Below, piece by piece: positions 40,400 through 56,200 of a stretch of 64,000 nt of DNA (position 1 is the stretch's first letter; each line of letters opens with the position of its first letter). The stretch is from Mansonella perstans (lineage: Eukaryota; Nematoda; Chromadorea; Rhabditida; Onchocercidae), in NCBI GenBank assembly GCA_037074765.1, contig JBAMDO010000120.1, positions 62,001-126,000 of the forward strand, written 5' to 3'. The translations under genes and the position numbers were made by a program. A model generated the notes under the pieces. It was not told where the DNA came from, made no database searches, and saw nothing but the letters and a program-made list of their open reading frames with translations.

Positions 40400-43300
40400 A
40401 TGTCATTGATGGTTACCCTAATACTATCACTATTTCTCTTATTAATACTACTTAACGGACATCCATTAGCGCAAAAAGCTATACCTAATGATTTACGTAA
40501 AATGATACGTGAAGCGCGTACAATTGATGAACTGCTATCCGTCACACAACTTTCATATGCACCACATTTATTTGGAAATGGCGATGAAGCAACCTTCAAC
40601 GATCAGAAAGAATTACAACCCGTTGAAGTACGATCTTACAGAAACCGCACGCGGAAAACTAAATTCATAGCCTTCTCATTTCAACCAATTACTATAAAAC
40701 AGTCCGATTCTCGTGAAGATATCGATGGTTTGTTCATTTTCGCATATTTCATTCTCTTCTTCATTGAAATCTGAAAAACAAAATTTGATGCTTCAAAAAA
40801 AAAAAAATTAAACTCAAACAATATTATTGTCATTATTATTTGAATTTCATTAAGCAATTATATTTACGCTATTATACTGCAACAGTAATAACAATATTAG
40901 TCACAAACAGCAATAGCAATTATAATGCAATAATAATAAAAATAAAATATTAACAGCAAATAGTAATAGTGATAGTAACAATAACAATAACAGTAATAAT
41001 AATAAATAATAACACTAACAATAGCGATAACAATAGCAATAAACAATAATATCTGATTAATTCATGAATTGTGGTCAAGAATTCAAATGTGGGATTATGA
41101 AATCAAACTTTTAAAAGAACAGATGAATTACGGAAGCGATATATTTAACTATATAACAATGACATGTTAAAATTTTCTCAAAATTAAATTTCCAGCTATG
41201 GAATTTTCAAAATTTATCCGAAACACCTGATTAATCACGTGAAATACTATGATTAATTATAATAATTCCCGTACTTTCACCTGATACTATACAAAATTCA
41301 ATTTTCATCTTTTAAATAAAATTCATTCTGTTCGCTTTTATATTTTTTATATCTGTTCCTTGCTTATAATAGATTTGACAAAATATATCAAAAATAGGTA
41401 AAAAGAAAATTGAGAAGGAAAAAGTAAAAAAAATAAAAGGATTTCTTTATAACGTTCTAAAAATTTCCAACAGACACTAATCTGAGATTAAACGCTTTTC
41501 ATATACATTGTTCAGTTTGACAAAAGAAAAATTCTAAAGGCTTTTTTTGAAGTGCAGCTAAACGCATTAATACTAGTTCTTTCTATTTTAATAATTTATC
41601 TATCAATCGACTACGAAGTTTACTGTTATTTTTTAGTTTCTCATAATCTAAGTACCTGAATGATTAACAGAGATGTTAAACGAATAACTTAATCAAGTGG
41701 AATAAATGAAATATTAATATTGTTAACAATCAAATATTCATAGTTATGTTGAAGAAGAAAAAATTAAAATGTTTTTCCAAAATTTTGTTTTTTTAAATTT
41801 AATTTTAATCTTTATGCAGGTACATTATATTTCATTTTGTACTTTTAAGCTGTAATATGTTTGATAAAGTTTGAAAGAAAAATTGGACAGTAATCAGAAT
41901 TTCAGTAATAATCATTAAACAAACTAATATTAATAGCAAACGATAAAGAAATGAAGGCAGAAAAAGAAATCATTTAATACTTGTTAAATTATTCAATTTG
42001 TTAGTTTAATTTTTTTTTCAAAAAAGTAAACAATGTGGCAGCAGTAGTAGTAGTAGTGGTGGTAGTAGTAGTGTAATGATAACAATAAAATAAAATAGTT
42101 TATGATTTAGCTAATATAAAGAAGGGTTTGAATATACTAAGGACAATTCGACAAGGTACAGATACATGTGAATTACAAAAAACATGTATTCCTGTATTAC
42201 CGGAAAATCCTGATCCTGCATTATTGATATTCCCGAGATGCTACGAAGTAGAACAATGTATTGGATCATGCTGTGAATTCATTGAACATTGCCATCCAAT
42301 CGATATTGAATACATTGAAAAGCCGGTAATATTTCATTTCTGAAAAATATCCAGTTCCATTTCTTATTTTCTCTTCCGCCCTCCTTTTATTTCACTCTAT
42401 ACTAATCATTCCATTTCTAATAAATACACCTATTAGTGGTATTTTTAATTTACTATAAATTACTAGGCCTAAATATTCATTGATCATTTATTCATTGATC
42501 AACAGATATAAACATAATAAAATCATTGTTAAGTTTATTGCATCTATTGCTAAGATATGCTATCGATAACAATTAATCCTATCTTTTTTAACAATCAAAA
42601 TGAAATGTTACAAATAATTGTAACAATTGATATACTTTAGAAAATAACAAATAAGCTATAAATAATTATCATCAATTGCATTGATTTATAAAACTAACTA
42701 AATGGCATTCAAATCAAATCAGTCAATTGAACGAAATCAACTGATAATTTATAATGATTATACTTCATATACAAAATGACATACAGTATTTTCACTACAT
42801 ATACAAAATTTGCTATCTACTTGTACAAGAGTGGATAATTCTCAACAATTCCATATATTTTAAGCATAATTTTATGCTCTATTTAATAACATCATCCATA
42901 TGTATATGTGATAATTTTATGGGAATTTCCTGTGTATTTCATTTAATTCATTCATTCAACCCTAACTAATCGTTTATAATTTATTCAGTTCACAAATTAT
43001 TCCATCCAAAAATAAAGAGCTGATAAAAATGTCTAAGTGATCACATCGTAAATGACATTTCTCATACAAATATAATTGACAAAAAAAAAAAAGCAGAAAC
43101 TATGCAAAGAATTGCATTAATGAATAATGGATAAAATAGTGTAATAATTTTTTTGCAGGTTGTTGAAATGTTGTATTCTGGTAATAATTTATTTGTAATA
43201 AATCAAACGCGAAATATAACAATCGAACAACATATTGCTTGTAGTTGTCAAACATGTACACATTTTGGTGTAGCTATTCAATGTCCACAGAAGAAAATTA

Positions 43301-44090
43301 TTGGTCCAAACTGTAACTGTGAATGTAGGAATAAAGAGAAAAAAGATTGTCAAGGTTTTTTTTTTTTTTTTTTCAAATGTTTAAAAAAAATAAAATTCAG
43401 TTTAAATACATGCAAATCTTTAAATGGTTAGTTTTAGTGCAGTGATGAAAAGGCTACATTTGTAGCTTTATTTCCTGAGCTTCAATTGCTTCTTCCAATA
43501 GAAGTTTTTCATTTAAAATTTCAAATAATAAAGAAATTTTAATACTTCTTTTAATCGATAAATATCAAATATGCGCAGAATGCAAATGTGCATCTTAATC
43601 AAACGAACAAAATTCTTTTTCGTATTATGTGCATAAAAGTTCAGTTTCCTCTTTCGATCGAATAAATGACCTTTGATGCATGATCTCTTTTGAACTGAAT
43701 ACATAACCATCTTCAACATTTGTTTAACAAGTAGAATTTAATTTAGGAATTTTCATTCCACTTGGATGAGAAATGTCTCACCACCAAAGCAAAAAAAAAA
43801 AAAAAAAAAAAAAAACATTTTGTGGTTTTAAAAAGTTCGAAAATTAAAAAAAACGTTACATTTAAGGTCCAAACAAAGTGTGGAATGATGAAACGTGTAC
43901 CTGCAGTTGTGGCACAAAAAACTGCTATGGTAGAAGCATTCTGGATAAACATACATGCTTATGCTATCATCCAGGCAATAACAAGAGTTATGAGGAACCA
44001 CATGCTTCTAGTAATTTCCGATTAGATAGGGCCAGATTGCATAGGCTTCGTCTAAATGGAAGAAGGATGTTCATGAAAAATTTCCTGTGA
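40400..44090 (+). CDS. pvf-1: Secreted PDGF/VEGF-like growth factor
   Basis: Four exons, 40400-40727, 42111-42325, 43159-43354 and 43867-44090, join in frame to 320 aa. The N-terminus is a strong signal peptide (MSLMVTLILSLFLLLILLNG). Exon 2 holds the cystine-knot core PRCYEVEQCIGSCC, which fits the PDGF/VEGF signature apart from Tyr for Val and Gln for Arg, followed by HCHPIDIEY. Exon 3 completes the knot (ACSCQTC) and then gives CNCEC; exon 4 has CTCSC and CLCYHPG, the Cys-rich tail style of VEGF-C/D and invertebrate PVFs. NQTRNIT offers N-glycosylation sites. The product should be a disulfide-linked dimer that binds a receptor tyrosine kinase of the VER/VEGFR type. The symbol follows C. 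elegans pvf-1. The last acceptor (ACATTTAAG) is weak and follows an A-run, so that junction is the least certain. Confidence 0.88.
40860..41048. repeat. AAT/ACA/AGT simple-sequence block in pvf-1 intron 1
   Basis: A cluster of degenerate AAT, ACA and GTA trinucleotides lies inside the 1.4-kb first intron. A related short AGT array is at about 42041-42073, just before exon 2. Confidence 0.75.
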
Positions 44091-44987
44091 ACATTCACAA
44101 TAAATATTGCTATTAATTTTGAAGTTGGTAATATGCTGAATGAAATTCGGAAGAATTGGAACAGTTTAATTTAAGAACATATTTCAGATTCGGTCTATCT
44201 GTGAAAAAAAAATATCTGCAGATATAATAAAGTACATAAGTAGAAGTTTCCAGTGCATAAGTCAAAGGAAATATATAAGTGCATCGAAGCAAACTTTTTG
44301 AAATTCCTACAAACTCCGTAATGCTTTCAATGACCTTTGCACTTATTAACTTTGGCAGATTACGCTAAAAGTAATCTTGCGCGCTGATTTCCGCTAGTAT
44401 CACATTGCACTTCCGTTAGTTCCCGAAGCATTAGAATGCTCTAGAAGCCACAACTCGTTCAATCGACCTCTGGTAAATCGCGGGATACGAAACTTGTGTA
44501 CAGTATTTGCAAAGACACTCATTACTAATGTTAACAACTAATACCAAATGATCTCTTTGTTAAATTCACAAATAAAAACATCATGTAAGTACACCAATCC
44601 CTATATGTCCACAATCCGCGAGCTCTCGGAAGAAGTAGAATTACGCAAAAACAGACGCTTCTACTGACGATACTGCTCTGAAAATTCTTCATCCCACGTG
44701 TGTTGATTTAAGTTCCAATCACAATTGATTTAGTGGATTTGCAGTATTGTTAGTTTAATTACGTGTTCGTGCGGTTGATTTGGTTCAAACTTTCTGATTT
44801 TTACAATAAATTTCAGACATTTTACGAATATATCAAGTTAACATATAGGTTAACATAATGGATTGTCAGCAAAAGTTGGATTATATCACAAAGTGAGCAA
44901 AGATAAATTTGCATCAAACGCGGACATAAAGTAAAGTATCGCGCGATACGTGATAGCGTGATACGCTGATAAAATTGCTAGGGTGAA
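44091..44987. other. pvf-1 3' end and cdk-5 promoter region
   Basis: AATAAA at 44099-44104, only nine bases after the pvf-1 stop, is a candidate polyadenylation signal. The rest is less AT-rich than the surroundings, as for a promoter. It contains TTCCCGAA at 44420-44427 (a minimal heat-shock-element-like dimer) and, just before the cdk-5 ATG, two adjacent palindromes. Confidence 0.55.
44936..44967. other. Two adjacent palindromes upstream of cdk-5
   Basis: GTATCGCGCGATAC at 44936-44949 is a perfect 14-bp palindrome. AGCGT-GAT-ACGCT at 44955-44967 is a 5-bp stem with a 3-nt loop. Both are GC-rich against an AT-rich background and end about 20 nt before the cdk-5 start codon. Confidence 0.85.
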
Positions 44988-47828
<2,841 letters not shown>

Positions 47829-48730
47829 ATAATTTACATTAAATATTGTTTTAAGAAAAATTTAAGTCAAATATGCATCAGTGATCGTTGTTATGCAGTG
47901 ATATTTTTGCCTATCTTATGGGTTTTCCAAGCTTTGTGAATCATAAGTCGTCGATACAATTTCTCTTCATTTTTAAAATGATCTCCTTTCAAAATCTTAT
48001 CTCATTTTTAAACGATTTTTTATTCATAATAAATATATTTGCCAAGTGTTGGCGAATTTAAAAGTGCTGATCATATACTTTCAATGAAGTGTTTTTTATT
48101 TGCACCTGACATCCTAATTCCTTTTGAATTCTCTGCTTTCGGTTTGGATAAAGCTTCCACTTACCGATGAGTCACTTCTTAGCAATACTTTATTGAATGA
48201 AGCTAGCTACGAAGTCGCATAATATCCATTTCTTAACAAAATTATTGCTTGAACAACCATTGTCACTTGGGAATGTAGGATTAATGGTTAAAAAGCAATA
48301 CGCGATTAAGTCATTGTATTCCGTCAATAGCATATGGTCTTTCGTACGTACTATCGTCTTATCATGTTTATCAAAACTGTAAAACGTATATCAAACGAAT
48401 TCTGTCATATGTGGTTAACCTAGTAACAATAAAAAAGTAGTTAAAGAAATTAATATGATAGAGTACTACTGGGAAGTAAAGTAAATTACAAGAATAACAT
48501 TGAGCTGAAACTCACGTCCATACAGTGCACTATCTAAATTAGTTTCCAAGTCCTAAATTGTAAAATGGGGTACACGTAATTAGAAACGATAAGAACAGAC
48601 ATTATGTACGACAAATATGGCATTTCTAGTAATTATAACTGGTAATGAATCCCGTCATATGCTGAATAGAATACAATAAACTAGATGTCGTCCGTGTGTT
48701 AAAATACCTAAACTTCTTGCAACTGGCAGT
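47829..48730. other. Convergent gap between cdk-5 and ant-1
   Basis: About 0.9 kb that should contain both 3'UTRs. I see no further gene; a 61-codon open frame near 48197 resembles nothing known. Confidence 0.6.
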
Positions 48731-50755
48731 TTATAAGAATTTATGGATCTCATCGTAAATAGCTAATACAAGCGCGCCACCAGTGCCTCGGAATACATTT
48801 GAAAGAGCACCCTTGTAAAGTGCTGTCATTCCTTCATTTGCAACAATCTTTTTCGCACAATCCCACGTATTTGTATAAAGTATTTCTTTACGGCCAGACT
48901 GCATCATCATTCGTCGGCGCACGGTATCCCATGGGTATGACAGAATTCCAGATCCAACAGTTACTACCTATAACGACCATTAATTGATAAGGCACAACTC
49001 GGTCAAAATTCATAGTAGTTAGCAAAACCAATTATACGATAAGCTTGCGTCCATCGTGCTGTGAGCACATTAACTGATTCAAATTTATTCTCGATGCAGA
49101 TTCAGAAAAATTCATAAGCCCATTCTGTCTCGATAGCAAAGTAATAAAAATTCAAAAAAACAACAAACCTGTGCAATCAGCCAAGCAGCGAAAAAGTTGA
49201 GTTTCTTTTGTTCTGTAGAAACCATCATTTTGATTGTGTCAAAAAGACCGAAGTAGGCTGCACGATAAACGATGATGCCTTGCACTGATACCATAAAACC
49301 ACGGTACAGCCCAACTGGACCATCGCTCTTAACGACTTTTACCAGACAATCTATCAACCCATTGAACTCACGAGTTGCACCTTTGCCAACGTCAACCGCA
49401 AGACGAGTACGAGCAAAATCAAGTGGATACACGAAACACAGAGATGTGGCACCTGCGGCACCACCACTCAATAAATTGCCACCAAAGAATTTCCAAAAAT
49501 CCTGCAATGATATGGTTTTATCACATGTCAGAATAATTAATCCTTTTTTTTTCAGGTGACCTAAATAATTTATCTGTACAAATCCCACGAAATCTTACAT
49601 GAAGCATTTACTATTCCAAGTATTATGCTTACTTTTTGACTTTATTCAAAAGGCACTTACTTTATCTTTGTCGTATCCTGCAACGAAAATCTTCTTGTAA
49701 GTATCTTTGAATGCAAAATTTAACGCTTGTGTAGGAAAGTACCGTATCACGTTCGCCAAATTACCACGCCAAAATGATGCAAAACCCTGCTCAGCAGGTA
49801 CGCGCTTAAACACATCGATAATACCCTTGTAACGTTTATCAGCTTCAATTGTTTTAGATGCATGTTGAACCTGCAAAATGATTGAATTATCCTCTCAGAG
49901 AAATAGTTAATTAACACTGCGATAATTATTATTGGTATCGCGCCAACAATCAGAGTCTGCACATATTGTAATTACGAATGCTTAGTAGACCAAATCCTAA
50001 AATGTGTTTTTCTCTAGCCCATAATTTCGAAATCAAAATTTAAAACCAGCCTGGAAGGATTGAGTTACATCTTTATGATGTCGTCTCAGGAAGAAGTATA
50101 AATGACCAATTTATGTGAGAAGTTTCTTATAACTCCAAATACAACTCAATATATAATTTGAGATTATTGGCTTCGAACAATGATTACTGGAAATAAATCA
50201 AAGCATTTTGTAAACCTCCATCTCAAACGACTTGAAACCTCAAATGCTAATATGTCCTATCAAACTAACTTTTGACTCGCTAATTGCATAAAAGATAATT
50301 TAGTCATGTAGTTACACTGAGTCTACAGAAGGCTTCTTAAGAGATTCAACACTGGCTTTTACAAAGAAAACAACATTAAGCAGACATTAATTAGCTCATA
50401 TCACCCTTTTAAAAATGTGACCATTTTTTGAACACGAATTCTTGTTCCTCTCATTAAATCTTTTCTACACAAAAAACAATTTCCACATATAGAAATATCG
50501 AAAACAATATTCAGCACATCAAATAAAAATATCTTCACAAAAAACAACGATCAAGTATCCGCACCTAAACAGGCAAAATAATAGTACCTGAAGCAGTAGC
50601 TTGACACGTTCGATAGGTGCAACTGCAGTTTTGGAAACAGCAGCGGCTGTACCCCCCGATGCTAAATCAATCATGAATTTTCTTGCATCGAACGCGCTTT
50701 TGTCACTATGTTGTGATTTACCGGTCTCTTGTGAATGGCCTCCTGCGGATGACAT
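48731..50755 (-). CDS. ant-1: Mitochondrial ADP/ATP translocase
   Basis: Four exons, 50755-50588, 49870-49661, 49501-49169 and 48967-48731, sum to 316 codons (315 aa). Three mitochondrial-carrier repeats are present, each with its PX[DE]XX[KR] motif: PIERVK, PLDFAR and PWDTVR. The ADP/ATP carrier signature RRRMMM is intact. It exchanges matrix ATP for cytosolic ADP across the inner mitochondrial membrane. The N-terminus ([20 protein letters not shown]) is longer and more polar than in vertebrate ANT, as in several nematode paralogues. The symbol is by family; nematodes have several ant genes and I cannot tell which paralogue this is. It is divergent from ABCF2, 2.5 kb away. Confidence 0.96.
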
Positions 50756-53238
50756 CTTCGTAAAATGATGAGCCTGAAGTAATTACTGTTGCAAACCCAT
50801 ATCAACGAATATCACAATGTTTACCACAATAAATCAACAATAACGTGAAGAAAAATTTGTCTTTACAAAATTTTTTTTTGATTCAATTAGCTTCATATGT
50901 AATAAAATTAACAATTCTGTCACATAGTTCTTCTTTAGCTAATGAATTTAAATGGCTTATTTTTTTAAAATAAAACGCTGACTTTTTTATTTCAATAGCA
51001 AAACAACCAAAAATCAAGAAATTTACATCTTTAAAGCAAAAATAATAAAACACACTTTCGAGTTGGAAAAATCTTTTTTATAACAGAAATTTAACAAAAA
51101 CAGTTAACTAGTGCTATATGAAATCATTCTGTAGAATATTTCAGATAAATTTCGAAAAAGTCAAACATATCTTTAGAGTGATTAGAACATAGAATAAAAG
51201 AAGATAAAAAGTTAACAGAAACAATTAAGAGAAGTAGTAAAAAAGAGAGGAAAAATAAAGAGAAAAGTTTTAAATATTTGGCTAATCAATTTTAGCCAAT
51301 TTTATCGAACTAATTTTACCTAAGTAAATCTTATTTATCTATCATTTTATTAATTCATCTATGTTTCATGTTCTGTGTACATCAATAAACTTTATTACTG
51401 ATCTCTCTAACTCGCCTTCTACATAACCTACACTCTTATACTTGCTCAAGTTCTTCTCTAACGTACATCTCACGTGAGTCTTTCACGTGAATTCACGTCA
51501 ATCTAATTAAAAAGTAGTATAAAAGATAAAAAGCAACAATAACTGATCGACCCGCCACATTAACAATCACTATGAACAAAGTCTAGCAACCAGTCATTTT
51601 TAGGCGAAAAGTTCTGAATGATTTTTGGATGCTTGCCAAAAAATAGCGCCATAGAAAACTATCTCTACTATGAAGCATCATTTTATTGTTATTTCACTTA
51701 ATTAAATTTAGAAGTGAGAAGGCAAGGTGGTTTATTTCGAGAATTTTTTCTTTGTATATGAGAACTTAGCAATGAATGCCTCTTTTTTAGTCCTTAAATT
51801 TCATCTAATTATAATCAAATTTTAATTTAAATTTTCTATTTCGCTCTAAATTCTAATCCATCATACTCTTTTAACAGAACTTTAGGTTATGTATAATATA
51901 AGCTAGCATTTTATAAATTATTATTTATTTTAACTAATTATAAATTATTTTCATAAAAAAAAAAAAAATATTACCAATAGTGATTTTAGGTAGTATTGAT
52001 TGTAAAATTTTGAAATGTTCTATATTCGATATTAATGCTATTCTATCGTATGGATAATAATAGAAATACTAATATTATGAAGTATTTAAGAAATTAAATA
52101 GCAAAAAAAGAATAAAAAGAATAAAATTAAAATGTTAAAATGCAAAAAATAATGTTTGTAATACACTAAAAAGGGATATTAGTAAGATGAAAATTTAGAT
52201 ATTTTTTGAAAAAAAGCTATGAATTTAACACAAATAATTAAATAAATAGGAATACGTTTAAGGTTAAGCTCATATAATATGAAACAAACATGCTAACGAG
52301 TCTGTGATAATAGAATGTTTTGCAAAATCCTATGAATCTGCCGATAAACAGCTGTTTGTTAAGCATAGTTGATTAGCAACTGATAAGAATATGAAAGATA
52401 GAAGAAAAACAAAATGAATACTTTAGAATGTGAGAGAGAGAGAGAGAGAGACAGAGAGACATTGATACGTTGGAAATTAGTTCAAAAATCACTCAAAATT
52501 TATAAAGTATTTTTGAGGAAAAAAAAGGAACAAAAAAAAAAAAACAAAGAAAAAATAATTTCGTTAATTTTCCATTCTATGATTAAAATACTAACAATGA
52601 TTACAATGAATTGTTATTGTGATAATGATAATAGCAAATTACAATAGTATCAGTGATAAGAATAAAGTGTAATAGTGGCAGTGATAACAATGAAATTCTT
52701 TGTAACAGCAGTGACTGAAAGAGTAGAAAAGTGTGGAATTGACGTATGGGAAAAATATTAGTGAAAATGAGAATTGGAGAATATCAATTTTCATAAAATG
52801 ATTGGAAATGATGAAAGAAATTGAATGAGGAAGAATTTTTGGTAAAATAGACGACTTTTAGACTTGGCATTTTATTAATTTTTTAAAAAAAGTTGAAAGA
52901 AAAAAAAAGTTATATGTGATAATAATTGATTGATTTTTTTTATTGTATATTAAAATACTTAAAATAGAAAAGAAATAGATAAGTAAATTTCTAGAATGAA
53001 GTTTATATACGAAAATATATTTTTAGATCATATGTAAAGAATACATTGTTTATGTTTTCGTCGCTGTTATTCGAAATTTAATTTTGAATAAGCAAAAATA
53101 TAATTTAACGATCACATGTTAATAACAAACATTCTATGCATAAATGAATATGCTATTGTAGAAATACAAAATATTATGTATTTGCGTGAATGTATAAAAT
53201 TTAGACCTGGGCAAAACGTACACGTATTCTGATTATCG
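50756..53238. other. Divergent intergenic region, ant-1 to ABCF2
   Basis: About 2.5 kb with no supportable gene. The right part (about 51900-53040) is C-poor on the + strand, with a GA run at about 52433-52464 and long A runs near 51954-51968 and 52519-52556. It should include both divergent promoters. Confidence 0.55.
52433..52464. repeat. GA dinucleotide run
   Basis: About 30 bp of GAGAGA, interrupted by a C or two. Similar short GA runs lie at about 27113-27126, 58836-58852 and 59220-59232. Confidence 0.8.
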
Positions 53239-56200
53239 ATGCCGTCAGATGCGAGGAAACGACGTGATGCTGCTAAGAAACAAGCAGCAAAGAATCGTAC
53301 CAAAGGTCGTGATCAAAAATTGGTAAGATTTTAGCAAAACATTATAGGCTTTCTTTCTAAACTGCATGTGTGAAGAGTCAAATATATGCAAGGGATCGTA
53401 TATGATGGTCACGTAAAGTAAACTGTACTTAAGCGTAATATAGCAATCACATTATATCTGTAATATTTATACCACATGCAACCGCAAAGAAGCAACGAGT
53501 GTGATATTAAGATAATGTAGGAAGTATAATAGTTTGATATTTTACGTTTAATTCATATGGTATATGCATATATAATACTTTACAAATTATTTAATTAAGT
53601 GATTGAAAAATAATACTATATTATAGATAATATGAGTGACAAACGAGTATTTAATATCATAGATTTATATCGTTTTTGAGCACTTAATGAGGTAACTTTA
53701 CACGGTTATTTTATGTATTTTTCTTTAAAAAAAAAAAAAAAAAAAAAAACAAAAAAAAAAATTTCTGTTAAAAGTCAAATACTTGAATGTGTTAATGGAA
53801 ATCATGTTGCATGAAGGACATTTTAAAATTATGTCAAATGACAGTGAAGCAGTTAATATCTAGATATGCTTATCGTATAATCTTCATATTGTTTGTCTAT
53901 CATAAGTTATATAAGTAATATACTTACAGGAGAATAATGAAAGCAGTTCGTTACCTGCTCAAGAACAAAGCTCACGTATGCAAAATGGTGGTAATCATTC
54001 ATTAAAACTCGTTTATTTTTTCTTGTCACTAACACTGTCAATGAAAAGATTAACAGTGAAGGTTAATATATAAAAATGCTACAGCTCTGTTGAAGTTTTG
54101 CGTCTGTTCAGTAAAGATGAAAGTTATGTAGAAGATTTGAATTTTCTCTTTTGTTTTGACATATATATCTATGGAAGAGCAGGTATGCCGTTTACCCATA
54201 GATCACGAAGATTACCGGAATAATGGGTTAAATTAATAAATAACTGTGCATTGCAGATACTTCCGTGGAAATTCCATCTACGAATGATATTATCGATGTA
54301 GCTGCCGCGATGCTTGAAAAAATGGAATTGGAAAATGCGAAAGCGAGATCAGTTGCAGGAGCATTGACTTCTCATCCGTTGTAATTTTTTTTGGAAACAT
54401 TCCATTTTGAAAAGATTTGGAATGAGAATATCTCGAAGTGACTCTAATAGATGGTTTCTGATGGAACCTTATAAGTCTTGAAATAAATCCATTGTGATCA
54501 TATAACTTTCTTTCAAAATTCTTTTCAGCTAGCTTGCATAAATCATTAGTCGTCAGACTGATATGAATATATTTTTTCTTTTCTTGTGAAATTTCTAGAA
54601 GTTATGTCAATTCAGATCTATGGATCTTAAAATAGAAGGATTGACAGTAACATTTCATGGACGTGAAATTGTAACGGACACAAAACTTGAATTAAACATG
54701 GGACGCCGTTATGGTCTAATTGGTTTAAATGGAAGTGGTCAGTCTTACCAATGTTTTTTTTTTTTTTTTTGAATGAATGTGCCTTGTCAATGTATTCTCT
54801 TATTGGCTTATTTTAGGGAAGTCTACCTTAATGCAAGCAATATTTCGCAGGGAAATGCCGATTCCTGATCACGTGGATATGTTCTTAGTATCGCGTGAAA
54901 TGGCTGCTTGTAATGATAATGCGTTAAAAGTGTGTATTTTAATTAAGTTTTAGAATAATATAAGTTGTAATTTTAAAAAACTCAATAACAAATATAGACT
55001 GCAACTCAACAAGGAGTTATTGAAGGTAGTATGCGATGTTGATGAACAGAGAAAAACACTCGAAAAGCAAGCAGAGGAATTGGCGGCTTCATCGGATGAT
55101 GGTTGGTAACTTTTGATATATTACGATTCGGAAAGATTTCATTGGTCGAATTATATTTGGATATTAATTTTGCAGAAAGTCAGGAAAAACTATTAGATAT
55201 CTATGATCGTTTGGAAGAAATGGATGCTGACAGAGCGGAAGCAAAGGCTGCCGAAATATTACATGGTCTTGGTTTTACTAGGCAAATGATGCTTAAGAAA
55301 TGCATGGACTTCTCAGGTCAAATTTTGATTTTTTTTTGTCATTTATCATAGAGATAGAATTTTGTTTTAAATTTGTGTTGTAAACGGCAGCATATTGTGT
55401 ATTGTAGGAGGTTGGCGAATGCGAATTGCCTTAGCACGAGCATTGTTTCTGAAACCATCATTACTATTACTGGATGAGCCGACTAATCATCTTGATTTAG
55501 AAGCTTGTGTATGGCTTGAGAAAGAACTTGCTGCGTACGTCGAATTTTCATTTTTTTTATCACTGATTAATAAATTGACAGAAACATTGGGAGATCGGTA
55601 TTTCCCAGTATATCTAATCCCGTTTATTATTGAAGGAGATGGTAGAAGTTTAAAGTAATTACAATTTCCTTATTTGATCTTTCTAAAGTAGTGAAATATC
55701 AACTGTCATACATTTTTAGATACAAAAGAACTTTATTGATCGTTTCACACTCACAGGATTTTATGAATGGTGTCTGTACGAACATTATTCATTTGTTTCA
55801 AAGAAAGTTGGAGTATTATGGAGTGAGTTTAATCCTTAGTTTTTGATGTGTTATTTGTCGCTTAACCTTACTTAACCTAAACATAAAATTTTGAACTTTC
55901 GGCTTCTGGAATAAATATCTCAAGTGCAGAGAAGGCTAAGAGAAGAAAAAAGAAATCGAAAACTTTTGGGAATTGGACTGCATTAGTGCATACTGCGGTG
56001 GAACAATATTTCTTGGGGAAGGGTTTCATTGTTGGTGGCTTAATTATTTATTCAGTTGCCAGAGATTGTCAACGGAGACAGCAATTAATCAGCATTGAAA
56101 TATTTTCAGGGTAATTATGATACATACATACGTACCCGGGCTGAATTGCTTGAAAATCAAATGAAGCGTTACAAGTGGGAACAGGACCAATTACAGCATA

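Noticed and set aside
49272..49559. 95-aa plus-strand frame opposite ant-1
   Set aside because: Antisense shadow of the large third exon of the ADP/ATP carrier.
53728..53760. Poly(A) run as a retrotransposed gene tail
   Set aside because: No target-site duplication or upstream coding remnant was seen; it is one of many A/T homopolymers here.
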